Source: Helianthus annuus (lineage: Eukaryota; Streptophyta; Magnoliopsida; Asterales; Asteraceae). From it: a DNA stretch of 64,000 nucleotides. Below the pieces are notes generated by a model that saw nothing but the letters and a program-made list of their open reading frames with translations, did no database searches and was not told the DNA's origin. The translations under genes and the position numbers were made by a program. The stretch is taken from the NCBI RefSeq assembly GCF_002127325.2, contig NC_035444.2, positions 81,085,870 to 81,149,869 of the forward strand, in the 5' to 3' direction. Positions 32,701 through 44,251 of the stretch are shown here, piece by piece. The number at the start of each line of letters is the position of its first letter. Position 1 is the stretch's first letter.

Positions 32701-35700
32701 AACTTTAGTGCTAAAGCCGACCTCCTTGCAATGGAGAGAATTGCTCCAACATCAAATCCTTCAGCAGGATCTGCCTGATTTGCACGAAGCTCTTCGTTTG
32801 TTTCACGCGCTACCTGATAGTCGTAACTCAGTATATTAAACAAATATATACCAAATATATAGAAACCAATAAAACGTTAGGTTTCATAACAAATACTTAC
32901 TAGACTGAAACAAAATATACAAACTTACAACTCGTATTTTCTCTTCTCTGTCAGCTATGCAGGGTAAGATAGCTCCCAATATATCAGCATAATAAGGTAC
33001 AAGCTGGTCTCCACCAAGTTTTACAAACTCATTTATCTGCACGAGTCGTTTTCTAATCAAGCCTCAACAAACATACAAAACAAATAACTCCAAAAATCCC
33101 ATAATAAATTTCAACTATAAGGTCAAAAACGAATATAAATTGAGATGATATCTTTATACTAACCCATGTTATTGCTGTCCAACGAGTAAATTCATCAGGA
33201 GCAGCTGCTCTCTGTACAAGTATTTCAGCCATGCGACCATAGTCTACAGACTTCAAGAATAGGATTGCCAGAGTCAGAACTATATATATAATTTACAAAA
33301 GATGAAAACTGCAAGTGTAAAATATATATGAGAGATAAACATCAATATGGTTTACCGGAGAGTTCTTTATCTCTTGAAGGAACTCTGAAAGTGCTGAATC
33401 AGCTTGCTGCCTGATTTCAAGGCTGGAATCACTTAACATGTTAAACAAACCTGAGATAACATCATGCCAGTGAAATTCATAAAGGTCCGTGACAAAGAAC
33501 AAGTGAAGTGAGAATTAGCACCACATTAACTTTAAACTAAATCCGTTTACCATCAAGAAAATCTGGAAGAAAGCCCAGCATATCTATGTCTGGAACACTG
33601 TCCAATACCGTAATCCATCCCACCAAAAACTGGCGGACGTAAGGGTTCAAAACATTCATCCGCTCTCTCAACAACGGTATAAATTCCTCGATGCTGAACT
33701 GATCACTCTCCGTAACAATGTCCTGTATCCCAAAAAGTAAAACAGTTCAGTAGTTACTGTTAGAGCCACATAAGACATGATCAGCAGTTATAACGTATGA
33801 AGAGAACACTTGCCTTCACAAGTCTGTCTAAAAGATGGGCAGCACTTTGTACATTGGGATCTGAGTCGGCTGAAAGCTTACACAACGCATCAAATATCTT
33901 GTTAAAGTGAAAAATGAACTCGCCTCTAACAACCTGCAAAAGGCATGAGATTAGCTGAAATGTCTTATATCTGGAAAGCTTGAGTGATGAAGTTTAAATT
34001 CATTCTCACCTTAGCAATATTGTATAAAGCTTCACAGGCATAGTAACGAACTCTGCTATCTTGATCAGAAAAAGAGTTTATCACTGGTGGTAGAATTTGC
34101 TGGTAGGTTTTTTTTTTTTAAATAACAGAGAAAAAGGAGAATAAAAATTATTAAACTAGCCAGTAAAATTATGCAAAGTTCACATCAACTAGTTACTTTT
34201 ATGTAAGCAAACGGATATAAAATGAGAATGAATTATAGCATCAAGTTACGTGAAATATGTTTTTCATAAGATGACAGTATATTCTTTTGGTGTTACTTGA
34301 AATATATATAAAATAAAGATACAGTAAAATAAGCCACCCATCATGAAGAAAAATAATCCCCTCAACATATTCGTCCTTTTCCATAAAATAATGATCTGAA
34401 ATAGCATGACCTCTTAAATTAAAGAAAGCCTGATTACTAAAAAGGTAGTCTATAAATTAGTATTATACATACATAGTAACGCAAATAGTACATAAACTTG
34501 TGATCAAGAAAAAAAATAACTACAATGTACCAACCACAGCCGTTTATGCTTCACACAAGTTAATGAATCTGTAATAAGATTAGAACCTACATAGAACTTA
34601 ATATCTAGGACAAGCATATCACCACTATGTTAGTATGTTATGCTTTCTTCAAGATATTGACCAATATTCTATCATGCACAAAAAAGGCAAAGAGATCAAC
34701 AAATCCTACCCTAAAATTATATATCAATATGGGGTAATATGAAACTAAAAGAAAATTTCAAGAGAATTCGAGACAACTGAAAAATCTTGCACGTTCACAT
34801 CTAAAAGAGGTGTTGGAACAGTTCAGAATTCAGCAACACACTTTCAAGTAGACTAACGTCTACTGAACTGATAAAAATCACATTTTTATAATGAACGTCC
34901 CAATAAAAAATGCACATATCCATGAGTAAAAAATAAAAAAGTTTTAGCATTTTAGGAACCAATTAGTAAAGTAGGTCATTTCCCATCATATTGCTAAAGT
35001 TTTTTTATTAGAGTAAGCAAGTCCTACACGAGTGAAGAGACAATAGACATTCAAGAACAACAAGGACATAAACCTCAAGAAAATGCACGAGAAGCTCGCT
35101 TAATCAGATACCATTTCAATTAAGTAAAACATTCTGCTTATAAATTTGGTATATAAGATCGATCACATCCAAATAAAGTTTACATGTTTCATAATCATAC
35201 ACAAATGATCTTCAACGTAGATTTTGGAATGCAAAGTTACTTGACCCTGGAACCATAAGTGATTCACCTCTGTAATTACAAGAACGACTACGCAACTAAT
35301 TCCAAATAAACGACTTCTTGTTATTTTGGTAATACCTAGACCCTAGTAAATTAATAAATTAGCAAATAGACACAGATATACAAACAAACAAAAAGTAAGT
35401 TGACTGATTATCAATCTAAGTTATCTTATTTTAGATTGTACCAAGTTTTAGAACTACAAAGCTATACTTCCATATAATTCCGTATTAATTTGTAAATATC
35501 CAGTAGCTATTGTTTAGTTGTAAATCCTCCTAGAATGCTGTTAGTTTCCTAATTCCTAGATTAGCTGCTAGTTAGTTGCTTTCCTTTTATATATTCCCTT
35601 GTATCTGTACGGTTCTGATCAATGAGAACAGGCAAGCATTCCATAATATTTCACATTCTTTGGAGGGAATAACTAGAGAGACGTTATTCAGTAGCCCACA

Positions 35701-36613
35701 TGCATTTTCTTGCAACATGTTTCTCATTGTCATAATCCGGCAAGTTCACTTTTGTGATACATTGATCTTGCTAAGCCAAAAAGATCCTAGATTCTAGTTA
35801 AAGTGTAAGTAGTTAATGCTTAGGAGGGCATTCTAAAACTGAGTACTTATAACCACCTCTATAATGTGCCTATATTATTCTTATTCATCAGAAAACACAC
35901 ACCTCACAACACAGACCATAAACGATCCTAAAGATATGAGCATGCTGCATGACTGTTTGGGTGAAACACAAATCAATCATGACTGCCAAATAACATCTCT
36001 ACCATCTAACATTAGGTCGCCAATGTGATTAATGTGATGACGCGGTGCAAAATACGTAAAGATAAGCAGTAACTAATATAGCATAAGTTTTATACTGACC
36101 GCACAAATCCATCTAGCATATCCTTGAAGTTCAAACCCTATGTTTGTGTCTGTATAACTGCGAACATACCAAAAAACAATGCAAAAAAATTAATCCAAAC
36201 CTCGAGATGTTGAGCAGCTTCAGAACTCAATCCAACAGTAGCCGCAGCCAAGCCAATCAACCCTCCCTACAAACAAAAAACATCCAATCAATCACAAACA
36301 ATGCAACTCAAACCTCACAACAATTATAGCTATACCTTGCGGTGATTCGCCTGAGGCGAGTACGTATACTCATGAGTCAACAAATTAATCACAGCAGTAA
36401 TCTTATCATGATCTCCGGCGGCGGTCAAATTCTTCACAATTCCTTCAACCTAACCAAACACCACCACAATCAAAAACCCTAACAAACACACCACATTGCA
36501 AATTCAATCAAAACAACCCTAACCTCAAGCGCAGCATTCTTCCTCTTCTCATACAACTTATCCGATAAATTCCGCAACACCGCTGCCGGAATGGCAGATA
36601 AAGCATCGGCCAT
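27980..36613 (-). CDS. VAC14: VAC14 homologue, scaffold of the PI(3,5)P2 kinase complex
   Basis: Nineteen exons: 36613-36524, 36449-36336, 36266-36201, 34099-34010, 33933-33814, 33722-33551, 33450-33356, 33250-33164, 33036-32929, 32813-32722, 31856-31775, 31238-31173, 31072-30957, 30885-30765, 30630-30469, 30367-30239, 29669-29601, 29499-29278 and 28075-27980. They sum to 2097 bases (698 residues) with all phases closing. The N terminus is [20 protein letters not shown] and the C terminus [16 protein letters not shown]. The ARM/HEAT-repeat N-terminal Fab1-binding region and the C-terminal Fig4-binding region ([34 protein letters not shown]) are both present. VAC14 holds FAB1/PIKfyve and the Fig4/SAC phosphatase together on endosome and vacuole membranes. 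Introns 5 and 15 use GC donors (AAG|GCAAGT and CAG|GCAAGC). The Gln-rich linker before the tail is shorter than in Arabidopsis. Introns 10, 16 and 18 hold transposons. Confidence 0.95.
28318..28472. repeat. Degenerate telomere-like CCCTAAA repeats
   Basis: About ten AAACCCTAAA words occur, separated by AGCTAAA, ATCTAAAG and similar variants. It is an interstitial, worn version of the plant telomere unit lying inside the intronic element. Confidence 0.75.
28489..28848. mobile_element. Foldback MITE with ACCACC/GGTGGG interior
   Basis: The left arm ACAAAGGATCCTAATTGTAAGAAG is complemented by the right arm at about 28797-28835 (CTTACAATTAGGAGCCTTTGT). Inside, CCACCACCCAAAAACCTAAAC faces repeated GGTTTTTGGGTGGGGGTGGGTG words, so the interior also folds back. 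It abuts the next MITE directly. Confidence 0.65.
28852..29071. mobile_element. Mutator-type MITE, 220 bp, second copy
   Basis: Begins GGGTGGGGTTCTAGAGTGAAC and ends GTTCACTCTTGAACCTAATCC. This is the reverse complement arrangement of the MITE at 24584-24796, with the same TACACATGTGTATGG and CACTAGTG blocks. A short TG microsatellite follows at once. Confidence 0.8.
29678..29714. repeat. 37-base A run at a VAC14 splice acceptor
   Basis: On the gene strand this is a 37-base T run ending eight bases before the exon 17 boundary (ACATGTAG). It therefore doubles as the polypyrimidine tract of intron 16. Confidence 0.85.
29775..30215. mobile_element. Mutator-type MITE in VAC14 intron 16, 441 bp, 10-bp TSD
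   Basis: Flanked by TAAATAAACA (29765-29774 and 30216-30225). The terminal inverted repeats are long (about 180 bases, starting GAGTAAAT; arms include GCAATTTGGCTCAAA and AAAGGACA). The inner part is AT-rich. Its right edge lies only about 23 bases from the 5' splice site of exon 16. Confidence 0.85.
32016..32677 (-). mobile_element. Short Helitron in VAC14 intron 10
   Basis: On the minus strand it ends in a hairpin (CCCACCGTGAAGCGCGGGGG), then TAAAAAACTAG and T, the Helitron 3' signature. The opposite side near 32677 reads TTACTATATATATTATATAT on the minus strand, which resembles a worn Helitron 5' end. The element is about 660 bases and non-coding. Confidence 0.65.
34100..36200. other. VAC14 intron 3, 2.1 kb
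   Basis: Mostly AT-rich with no gene. A patch at about 35440-35670 looks like an LTR core on the plus strand (CTTTTATATATTCCCTTG followed by CAATGAGAACAGGC), but no paired ends were found. Confidence 0.4.
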
Positions 36614-37134
36614 ATCACACAACAACAATAACAATAATAACAATACACAACAAACAAACAAACAATTAATCAAATACGTATGCAAAACGAACGATAATCA
36701 GAGTCGTTTTCTGATCTTCTCTTGCTGGAATCGGAACATCTCCGTCATGAATTAGAAGTAACGATAACAAATTAAACAGTGGATTTTTGAGATTTGAAAA
36801 CGGAATTGGATGAGTGAGTGTGTGGCGGATCTGAATGGAGGTTTGATTGGGTGAATTGGATTGGATTGGATTGAAGGGAGAGGGTGGTGGTAGATGCCGG
36901 AGATCTGTCGGAAGGGTGTTTGGTTGGGGGTTTGTTTGTTTGTAATGAATAAGTTTGGGGAGTAAGGAACGCGTGATAAGTTTGGGAGTTGATCACAGAA
37001 CTTTGCCAGCTTTCGAGCGAGCGAGCGAGCTAGCCCCAGCCAACCAGGGTAGTTGTGTAAATTTCTTTAACTTATATTATTTTGTTGATTTGTAATAGCA
37101 AAATTTGACTACCAACTCTATGTTATAATTATTA
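36614..37134. other. 5' region of VAC14
   Basis: On the minus strand a leader rich in TTG/TTATTG triplets precedes the start codon, followed by a CCACC/CCAATCC-rich stretch around 36830-36920. No clear TATA box. (GAGC)n-like GCGAGCGAGCGAGC lies at about 37017-37030. Confidence 0.4.
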
Positions 37135-37139
37135 CTAGG

Positions 37140-37809
37140 TTAGATCCCGGTGTATTACACGGATTTAATAAATGTAATTTTATATAATAAATAAAAAATA
37201 ATATATTTTTAAAAACCTCTTTTATTACACGTGTTGAGTAAATATAATTTTATATATTAAATAATAAAAAATATATTTTATATATTAAATAATAAAAAAT
37301 GTATTGTGCGATTTAAATAAATGTAATTTTATATACCAAATAATAAAAGAGTTATATTTAAAAAAAACTTGTGTATTCACGGGTGGAAGAAATGTAATTT
37401 TATATACTAAATAATAAAAGAGTTATATTTTAAAGAAACCCTATGTATTGTACGGATTGAATAAATCTAATTTTCTATAGCAAATAATAATAAAAAAAAG
37501 TTATATCTTTAAAAACCATGTGTAATAAACGGGTTTATTTATTGTTAAAAAATCTTTCTAAATCAAAATGGATTTTTTAATTATTTTTATCCAGTAGTTT
37601 TTTTTAAATATAATTTTCTTATTATTTGGTATATAAAATTATATTTATTCAAGCCGTGTAATACACGAGGGTTTTTAAAGATATAACTTTTTTTATTATT
37701 TGGTAAACAATATTACATTTGTTTAACCCATGTAATACACATGGTTTTAAAGATATAACTTTTTTTTATTATTTGGTATATAAGGTTACATTTATTCAAC
37801 CCGTACAAT
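37140..37809. repeat. ~75-bp unit array inside the Helitron, with a strand switch
   Basis: Units carry TATATACTAAATAATAAAAGAGTTATATTT and a GTGTATTACACGG-like palindrome. About six run in one orientation up to about 37545 and about three run inverted from about 37600. The inverted orientation continues beyond the insertion at 60190-60320 with two more units. The palindrome equals the stem of the Helitron 3' hairpin. Confidence 0.75.
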
Positions 37810-38339
37810 ATGGTTCCTAGGGTAGGGTTCCAGCGTGAACCTAATCCCATGCGTGAACTGCGTGAACTAATCTGGACCATTGATTTCCTTTTTAGTTGTT
37901 AAGGGCATGATTGTAATGATATAAAAATTAGATTTAAATCATTATTTTAATAATTGAATTAAGTTACATCTTTCCTATTTTAAATTCATTATCCACATTA
38001 TCTTTTATTTCATTTTTATTTTTTAGATTTCACCACCAGAATTCGGATTATGATTTTTAAGATTCACGTAACCTTCATATTTTCAACGGTATACACATGT
38101 GTACTTGGATATGAATTGAACAGTACACATGTGTACTCAGCATGGTAAATATGTGTAATTAGCTACATAATACATACATATAAACAAACAAAAACCTGTA
38201 AAACTATTTTATATTAAGCAAATAACAAGTTACATAATGTTTGCCAAACAAAAAAAAACATACAATTACAAGTTCCAGATTCGTGAAAACAATAAACGCA
38301 ACATAATCGGAAAAATAAAAAAGACATAGTCTTTTACAA

Positions 38340-38440
38340 CTATTCGCCACGTTGTATGCTGAATCATCCTTATCGACCAAGCAAACAAACATACGTGAAT
38401 CATCCTTATCGACCTCATACGTGAATCATCCTTATCGACC
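38340..38440. repeat. Direct repeats of GAATCATCCTTATCGACC
   Basis: Three copies within 90 bases inside the left half of the Mutator-like element, two of them preceded by CATACGT. Confidence 0.85.
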
Positions 38441-38574
38441 TTCCATCTCCACTTTTCTCGTTTACGACATCTCCTATAATAACACAAAAAACTCAGCAAT
38501 TAGTGCTTTGCATAATTCACAAGTGTACATCAACTACTTTACATATTCAATACACAAAAAAATATGAGATATCA

Positions 38575-38815
38575 CAAAAACATACGCTATACACATGTGT
38601 ACATCGCGTTAAAATCAGAGCAAAAATCAGAATACACATGTGTACATCGCATTAAAACAGAGAAAAATCAGAATACACATGTGTACAGCGCGTTAAAACA
38701 GAGCAAAATAAAAAAAATTGAACAAAAAAACTGGGACATCACAAAAACAGACGCTATACACATGTGTACATTGCATAAAAAACAGAACAAAATCAGAATA
38801 CACAAGTGTACATCG
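38575..38815. repeat. Tandem units with TACACATGTGTA palindromes
   Basis: Five units of the form ...ATACACATGTGTACATCGCATTAAAACAGAGCAAAA..., about 40 bases apart. Two more palindromes occur at about 38091 and 38132. Six of the seven palindromes are perfect. Confidence 0.85.
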
Positions 38816-39439
38816 CATTACAAACAGAGCAAAAACAAAAAAAAGAACTCCAAAAAAAGCTAAATAACTTTCTGATATCATTTTCAAACTAATACAAATA
38901 AAACACATTCCTATCGATTCGAATGTCAACATGTCACACCCCGACCTGTCACACCCCCAAAATCCCACACGCGGAGTACCACCGCTTGGGAGCGTGACTG
39001 ACCAGGATCAAGCCACCAATTATATCAAACATAGCATTTAATAATAATCAAAGACATAATTGGTGTTCAAAACCAAACACTGTTTAAGTAGCGGAAGCAT
39101 TAAATGTAAAACCCAAAGCATAAGTATCAAGGTGTGAATGTAAAAGTGTTTAATAAGCATTCACGAGTTCTTGTCCACAACGACCCGCCTCTCCTCTGGT
39201 GCAAGCTCCAAGTATACCTAAGGTCCTGCAAGGCATGCAGCAAATAGTCAACAAACTAGTTGAGCGAGTTCACAGAAAGTAAGTTCATAACATAATGCAT
39301 AGGTATAGCTAGTGGGGGCTTCCCATACTAGTGTGTACTAAAGGTGGGGGCTTCCCATGTTCATCCTGGCTAATGAGGGCTTCTCATTAACGGTACTTAC
39401 TAGACTAACTTCCGACCATGTGTTCTTCTTTACCGAGAA

Positions 39440-39665
39440 CAGGAATACGTACAGGGTCACGTAGGCTTTACGTGACGTGCCCTTCCCCGAGGACAGTGGT
39501 ACGCGTGGGGGCTACGTAGGCTTTACGCAGCGTGGCCTTCCGACCTGGAAGCCAGAGAATGGTATTGGGTTACGTAGGCTTTACGTAACGTGTCCTCCCG
39601 ACCCGGGAGACATATGGCAAATATACTGGGTTACGTAGGCTTTACGTAACGTGTCCTGACTAACC
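39440..39665. repeat. Four ~60-bp units with ACGTAGGCTTTACGT in the inner LTR
   Basis: Each unit has TACGTAGGCTTTACG(T/C) flanked by (CC)GAGGAC or CCCGGGA-like words. The core is nearly self-complementary. The same array is present in the other LTR at 46014-46240. Confidence 0.85.
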
Positions 39666-40059
39666 TGAGGACGATGGTCTATAGTCTGGTATATGCGTAA
39701 GTACGAGTATCTCCTTTTACAATAACATATCCAACCCAATTCCCAACCCGGGAATCCCATGCCTTGGCTGTGTGAACTCACCTTGGTTTGCTCGGCAGAT
39801 ACACAAAGAGTATAGATAAGCTAGTAATTTGTCAATCACGTCCTAGCATGGTTGTAATACAAGTCAGGTTTGGTGTTCAAGTAGTGCACGTAAACAATCA
39901 AAGCAAGCACGTATGCACGTAAACAATCAAGAGCATACACTTGTGCGATTCATTATATGTTTCCCAAACATTACCCGGCCCAAACAATAAGCCCATTCAG
40001 TAAACGGCCCAAAGATAACAATTTAGACATGAAGGTGTCGGCCCAATTAATCAACATGC

Positions 40060-40505
40060 AATGTCTTGTGCGATTGGCCTAGGCCCAACTATAAACGGCC
40101 CATTGTGTTGTGTGATTCAGCTAGCATAAGCAGCCCAAACATATGGTACGTAGTGGACTTGTGCGGTCCGATTCAGGTTGTGCGACTGGATGTTTTGTGC
40201 GACTATATTGCTTGTACGACCGGGCTGGGTTGTGCGAGTGAACATGTGCGATCCGTTACATAAACGGCCCAAAAATAACACCTAGTGAAATTGTGCGGTC
40301 CATTAGTGTGATCGGCCCACACAATGACTTGTGCGGCCCGGATCCAGTTGTGCGTCTAAGTGGACTGGGCTGCCCGGCCCACAATCAAACAACTTGTGCG
40401 ACCAGGCAGTTTGGGCTTGTGCGAGAGGGGCTTCCTTGTGCGAGCTGACTTCTTGTACAATCAAGAAGTCTTGTGCGGTCAGCCCATGATGTGCGATCAG
40501 TTTAA
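40060..40505. repeat. TTGTGCG-rich block in the inner LTR
   Basis: About a dozen TTGTGCG(A/G) words and several CGGCCCA words occur at irregular spacing, repeated in the partner LTR at 46634-47080. Confidence 0.75.
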
Positions 40506-41370
40506 GTTACCCGAATTATATGCTTGTTCGGTTACACATTAATTAGTTTCCAAACACACCATTATCAATTAACACAATCTCAGTACATCACTTAGCATAA
40601 TATCGATCAATCAAGATAATCTATCAAGAATCCTCATGAACCCTAACAATCGTATGAACAATCTCTAACAATTTATATGAACATATGGCCTAGAACATCA
40701 ACCAATCCGATTACATGAGCATACACATATGACCGATATCAAAACACCATTAAACATCAAACGATTAACAGAACTATTAGCATGAATCCGTTTTATACAT
40801 CACCTCATCACAACCGATTACCCTATACCCTTACTTCCGATTTTTGTGTTAAGATCATGAGGTATATTCACATATAAAGACTAGCCTAGATCGATCAACA
40901 ACCATCATGTAACATCATATGAGTGCATATCACATACAATCAATTAGTAAACAAGCAACATACACTAACCGGTTGTAAATCAAGAGAGAGGCGATGATCC
41001 TCTTGTGCCTTGTGTCGTCGGGTTCTAAGCAGCCGAGAGAGAGAGAGATAGCAACTAGGGTTGTGTGTGATAATGTGTTGTAACAAGATGAGAGAAGGGC
41101 CAAGTCCCCTAAGTGTTTTCACGGTTAAGAGAGGGGCCGGTTCTACCTTGGGCCGTCCTTGAGCCCAATCAAATGATATGGCCCAATGGCCTTGTGTGAA
41201 TGATGTGAGCTTGTACGGTTCGATCGTTAAATACATACATACATATAACCCAACACATGATTCACAAAGCTCACACAAAATAACAAACATTTATTAAATC
41301 CAACCATATAATTTAGTTCACATACGTACATAGCGTTACACAAAACTAGTCTAAAGTTCGAGTTGTCACA

Positions 41371-41379
41371 TTATCCCCA
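41371..41379 (-). other. Polypurine tract of the inner element
   Basis: The minus strand reads TGGGGATAA directly before the 3' LTR. A second, better polypurine tract followed by TGTGACACCCC lies at 41461-41481. Confidence 0.6.
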
Positions 41380-41446
41380 ACTAATTGGAAATTTCGTCCC
41401 GAAATTTGGTATGCACTCACTGAGGAAGCTAGGTAAACTGTACTGT

Positions 41447-44251
41447 TCACTGGTTTTCCTGGGGTGTCACATCCTCCCCCCGTTGATCTGGAATTTCGTC
41501 CCGAAATTCCGAAGTAGTAGCTTCAGCCTCAGTAGTGGTTGCCTGGTTCCTGAATAAATGGGGGTACTTTTCTGTCATCCTGTCTTCGCGTTCCCAGGTG
41601 TACTCTGGGCCACGTTTGGAGTTCCAACGAACTCGTACAAGAGGGATTCTCTTGTGTTTGAGGACCTTCACATCCCGGTCCGTGATTTCAACTGGTTCCT
41701 CGACGAACTGCAACCGCTCGTCGATAGTGAGTTCCTTGTAAGGAATGATGAGGTTTTCATCTGATAGGCACTTCTTTAGGTTCGATACGTGAGAGACATT
41801 GTGAACTGCCCCGAGTTCAGCTGGTAGTTTCAACTTGTAGGCTACTTTGCCAATCTTTTCTATAATTTCGAATGGTCCGACGTATCGCGGATTCAGTTTG
41901 CCCCGTTTGCCAAAACGTACCACACCCTTCCAGGGTGAAACTTTCAATAAAACCCGGTCCCCGACCTCGAATTCCAATGGCTTTCTACGCTTGTCCGCGT
42001 AGGCTTTCTGACGGTCGCGTGCTGCCGCCATGCGTTGTCTTATTTGTGCAATCTTTTCTGTGGCGTCCACTACAATTTCTGGACCCGTGATCTGACTATC
42101 CCCCACCTCTGCCCAGCAGAGTGGTGACCGGCATTTACGCCCGTACAATGCCTCGAATGGAGCGGCTTGAATGCTGGTGTGATAACTGTTATTATACGAG
42201 AACTCCACCAAAGGGAGGTGCTTTTCCCAGCCGTTGCCGAAATCGATGACGCATGCCCGAAGCATGTCTTCTAGCGTTTGGATCGTTCGCTCAGACTGCC
42301 CATCCGTCTGAGGGTGATAAGCCGTGCTCATGTCTAGTCGTGAGCCAAAAGATTTATGCATCGCTTGCCAAAGTTCTGACGTGAATCGTGCGTCGCGATC
42401 CGAAATGATAGATGTGGGCACCCCGTGCCTCGAGACTACTTCTTTAAGATAGACGTCTGCGAGAGTGGAGAACTTGTCCGTTTCCTTAATCGGTAGGAAG
42501 TGTGCAGACTTGGTGAGTCGATCAACTATGACCCATATCGTATCGTTCCCACGCTGGGATCTAGGTAAACCCGTAACAAAATCCATGGAAATTTCTTCCC
42601 ATTTCCACTGTGGTATCTTAGGCTGTTGAAGTAGGCCAGCTGGTTTCTGATATTCGACCTTGACTCTCGCACAGGTCAAGCATTTTCCAACGTACGTAGC
42701 GATGTGGGCCTTCATACTAGGCCACCAATAAGTAGTGCTAATGTCGTGGTACATTTTATCCGACCCTGGATGTACCGAATAGCGAGACTTGTGAGCTTCA
42801 TCCATTACAAGTTCGCGTAGACCGCCATAAAGTGGGACCCAAATACGCCCCGTCACATAGTAGGCGCCGTCTGCCTTCTGTTCCATCTGTTGTCGTGAGC
42901 CGCGTAAGGCTTCAGCCTTGACATTTTCGGGCTTCAATGCCTCTATCTGGGCATCTCGTATCTGTGCTGGAAGGCTAGACTGAATCGTAAGCTGTAGCGC
43001 TCGCACGCGCCGTGGTAGAGTGTCTTTCCGACTGAGGGCGTCAGCCACAACATTGGCTTTGCCTGGATGGTACTTGATAGCACATTCGTAATCGTTAAGT
43101 AACTCGACCCATCGTCGTTGACGCATATTCAAATCCTTCTGCTTAAGGATATGCTCGAGACTCCTGTGATCGGTGTAAATCGTGCACCTGGTACCGTACA
43201 GGTAGTGTCGCCATATCTTAAGCGCAAAAACAACAGCTCCCAGCTCTAAATCGTGCGTCGTGTAGTTGCGTTCATGAACCTTGAGTTGACGTGAAGCGTA
43301 AGCAATAACCTTGTCGCGCTGCATTAACACACATCCAAGTCCCCGAATGGATGCATCACAATAAACCACGAAGTCATCTGTGCCCTCTGGCAAAGAGAGG
43401 ATAGGTGCACTGCAAAGTCTATCCTTTAGGTGCTGAAAAGCAGTCTCCTGGGGTTCTCCCCAGCGATAGGTAACACCCTTTTGTGTCAGTAGCGTAAGCG
43501 GCTGAGCAATCTTCGAGAAGTCTCTAATAAGCCGTCTGTAGTAACCTGCCAGACCCAAGAATTGGCGTATTTCCGTTGGCGTACGCGGTGCAGGCCAGTT
43601 TCTGATCGAATCTACCTTTGATGGATCGACATGGATCCCATCCTTGATCGCTACGTGGCCTAAGAAGTGGACTTCACGAATACTTATGACGAACTTGTCT
43701 AGGTAGGGTTTGCACACCCTGTTCATAAGATCCATAAATACAGCAGGCGCGTTTGTCAACCCAAATGGCATGACGAGAAACTCGTAGTGACCGTAACGAG
43801 TTCTGAAGGCTGTCTTGGAGACGTCCTCATCCCGGACTCTCAGCTGATGATACCCTGACCTTAAGTCTATCTTCGAGTAGTAACACGACCCTTGCAACTG
43901 GTCGAATAAGTCGTCAATGCGCGGAAGAGGATAACGGTTCTTCACCGTCACCTTGTTGAGTTCACGGTAGTCGTTGCACATCCTGAACGTACCGTCTTTC
44001 TTTTTCACGAACAGTACTGAAGCTCCCCAAGGCGAAGAGCTTGGACGAATGAAACCCTTTTCCAGGAGTTCTTGTAGCTGTTTTGACAATTCTTCCAATT
44101 CAGTTGAAGCTAAGCGGTACGGTGCGTGAGCTATTGGTGCTGCTCCAGGAGCTAACTCAATCTGAAACTCGACTTGACGATGAGGAGGTAAACCAGGTAA
44201 ATCTTCGGAAAACACCTGAGGAAAGTCGCGTACAGCTGGATGGTCTTCCAA
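41447..44251 (-). pseudogene. Inner element pol: RT (active site deleted), RNase H, integrase, chromodomain-like end
   Basis: An open frame of 934 residues starting [16 protein letters not shown] fingers and palm are normal up to residue about 187 ([27 protein letters not shown]). The text then jumps to REVHFLGHV, so about 42 residues containing the FIDD catalytic motif (present in the outer element) are missing in frame, near 43676-43690. RNase H ([21 protein letters not shown]), the integrase zinc finger ([17 protein letters not shown]), the DD-E core ([28 protein letters not shown]) and the GPF-type module with [14 protein letters not shown] follow. Protease is absent. Without the metal-binding aspartates the RT should be inactive. 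Confidence 0.9.
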
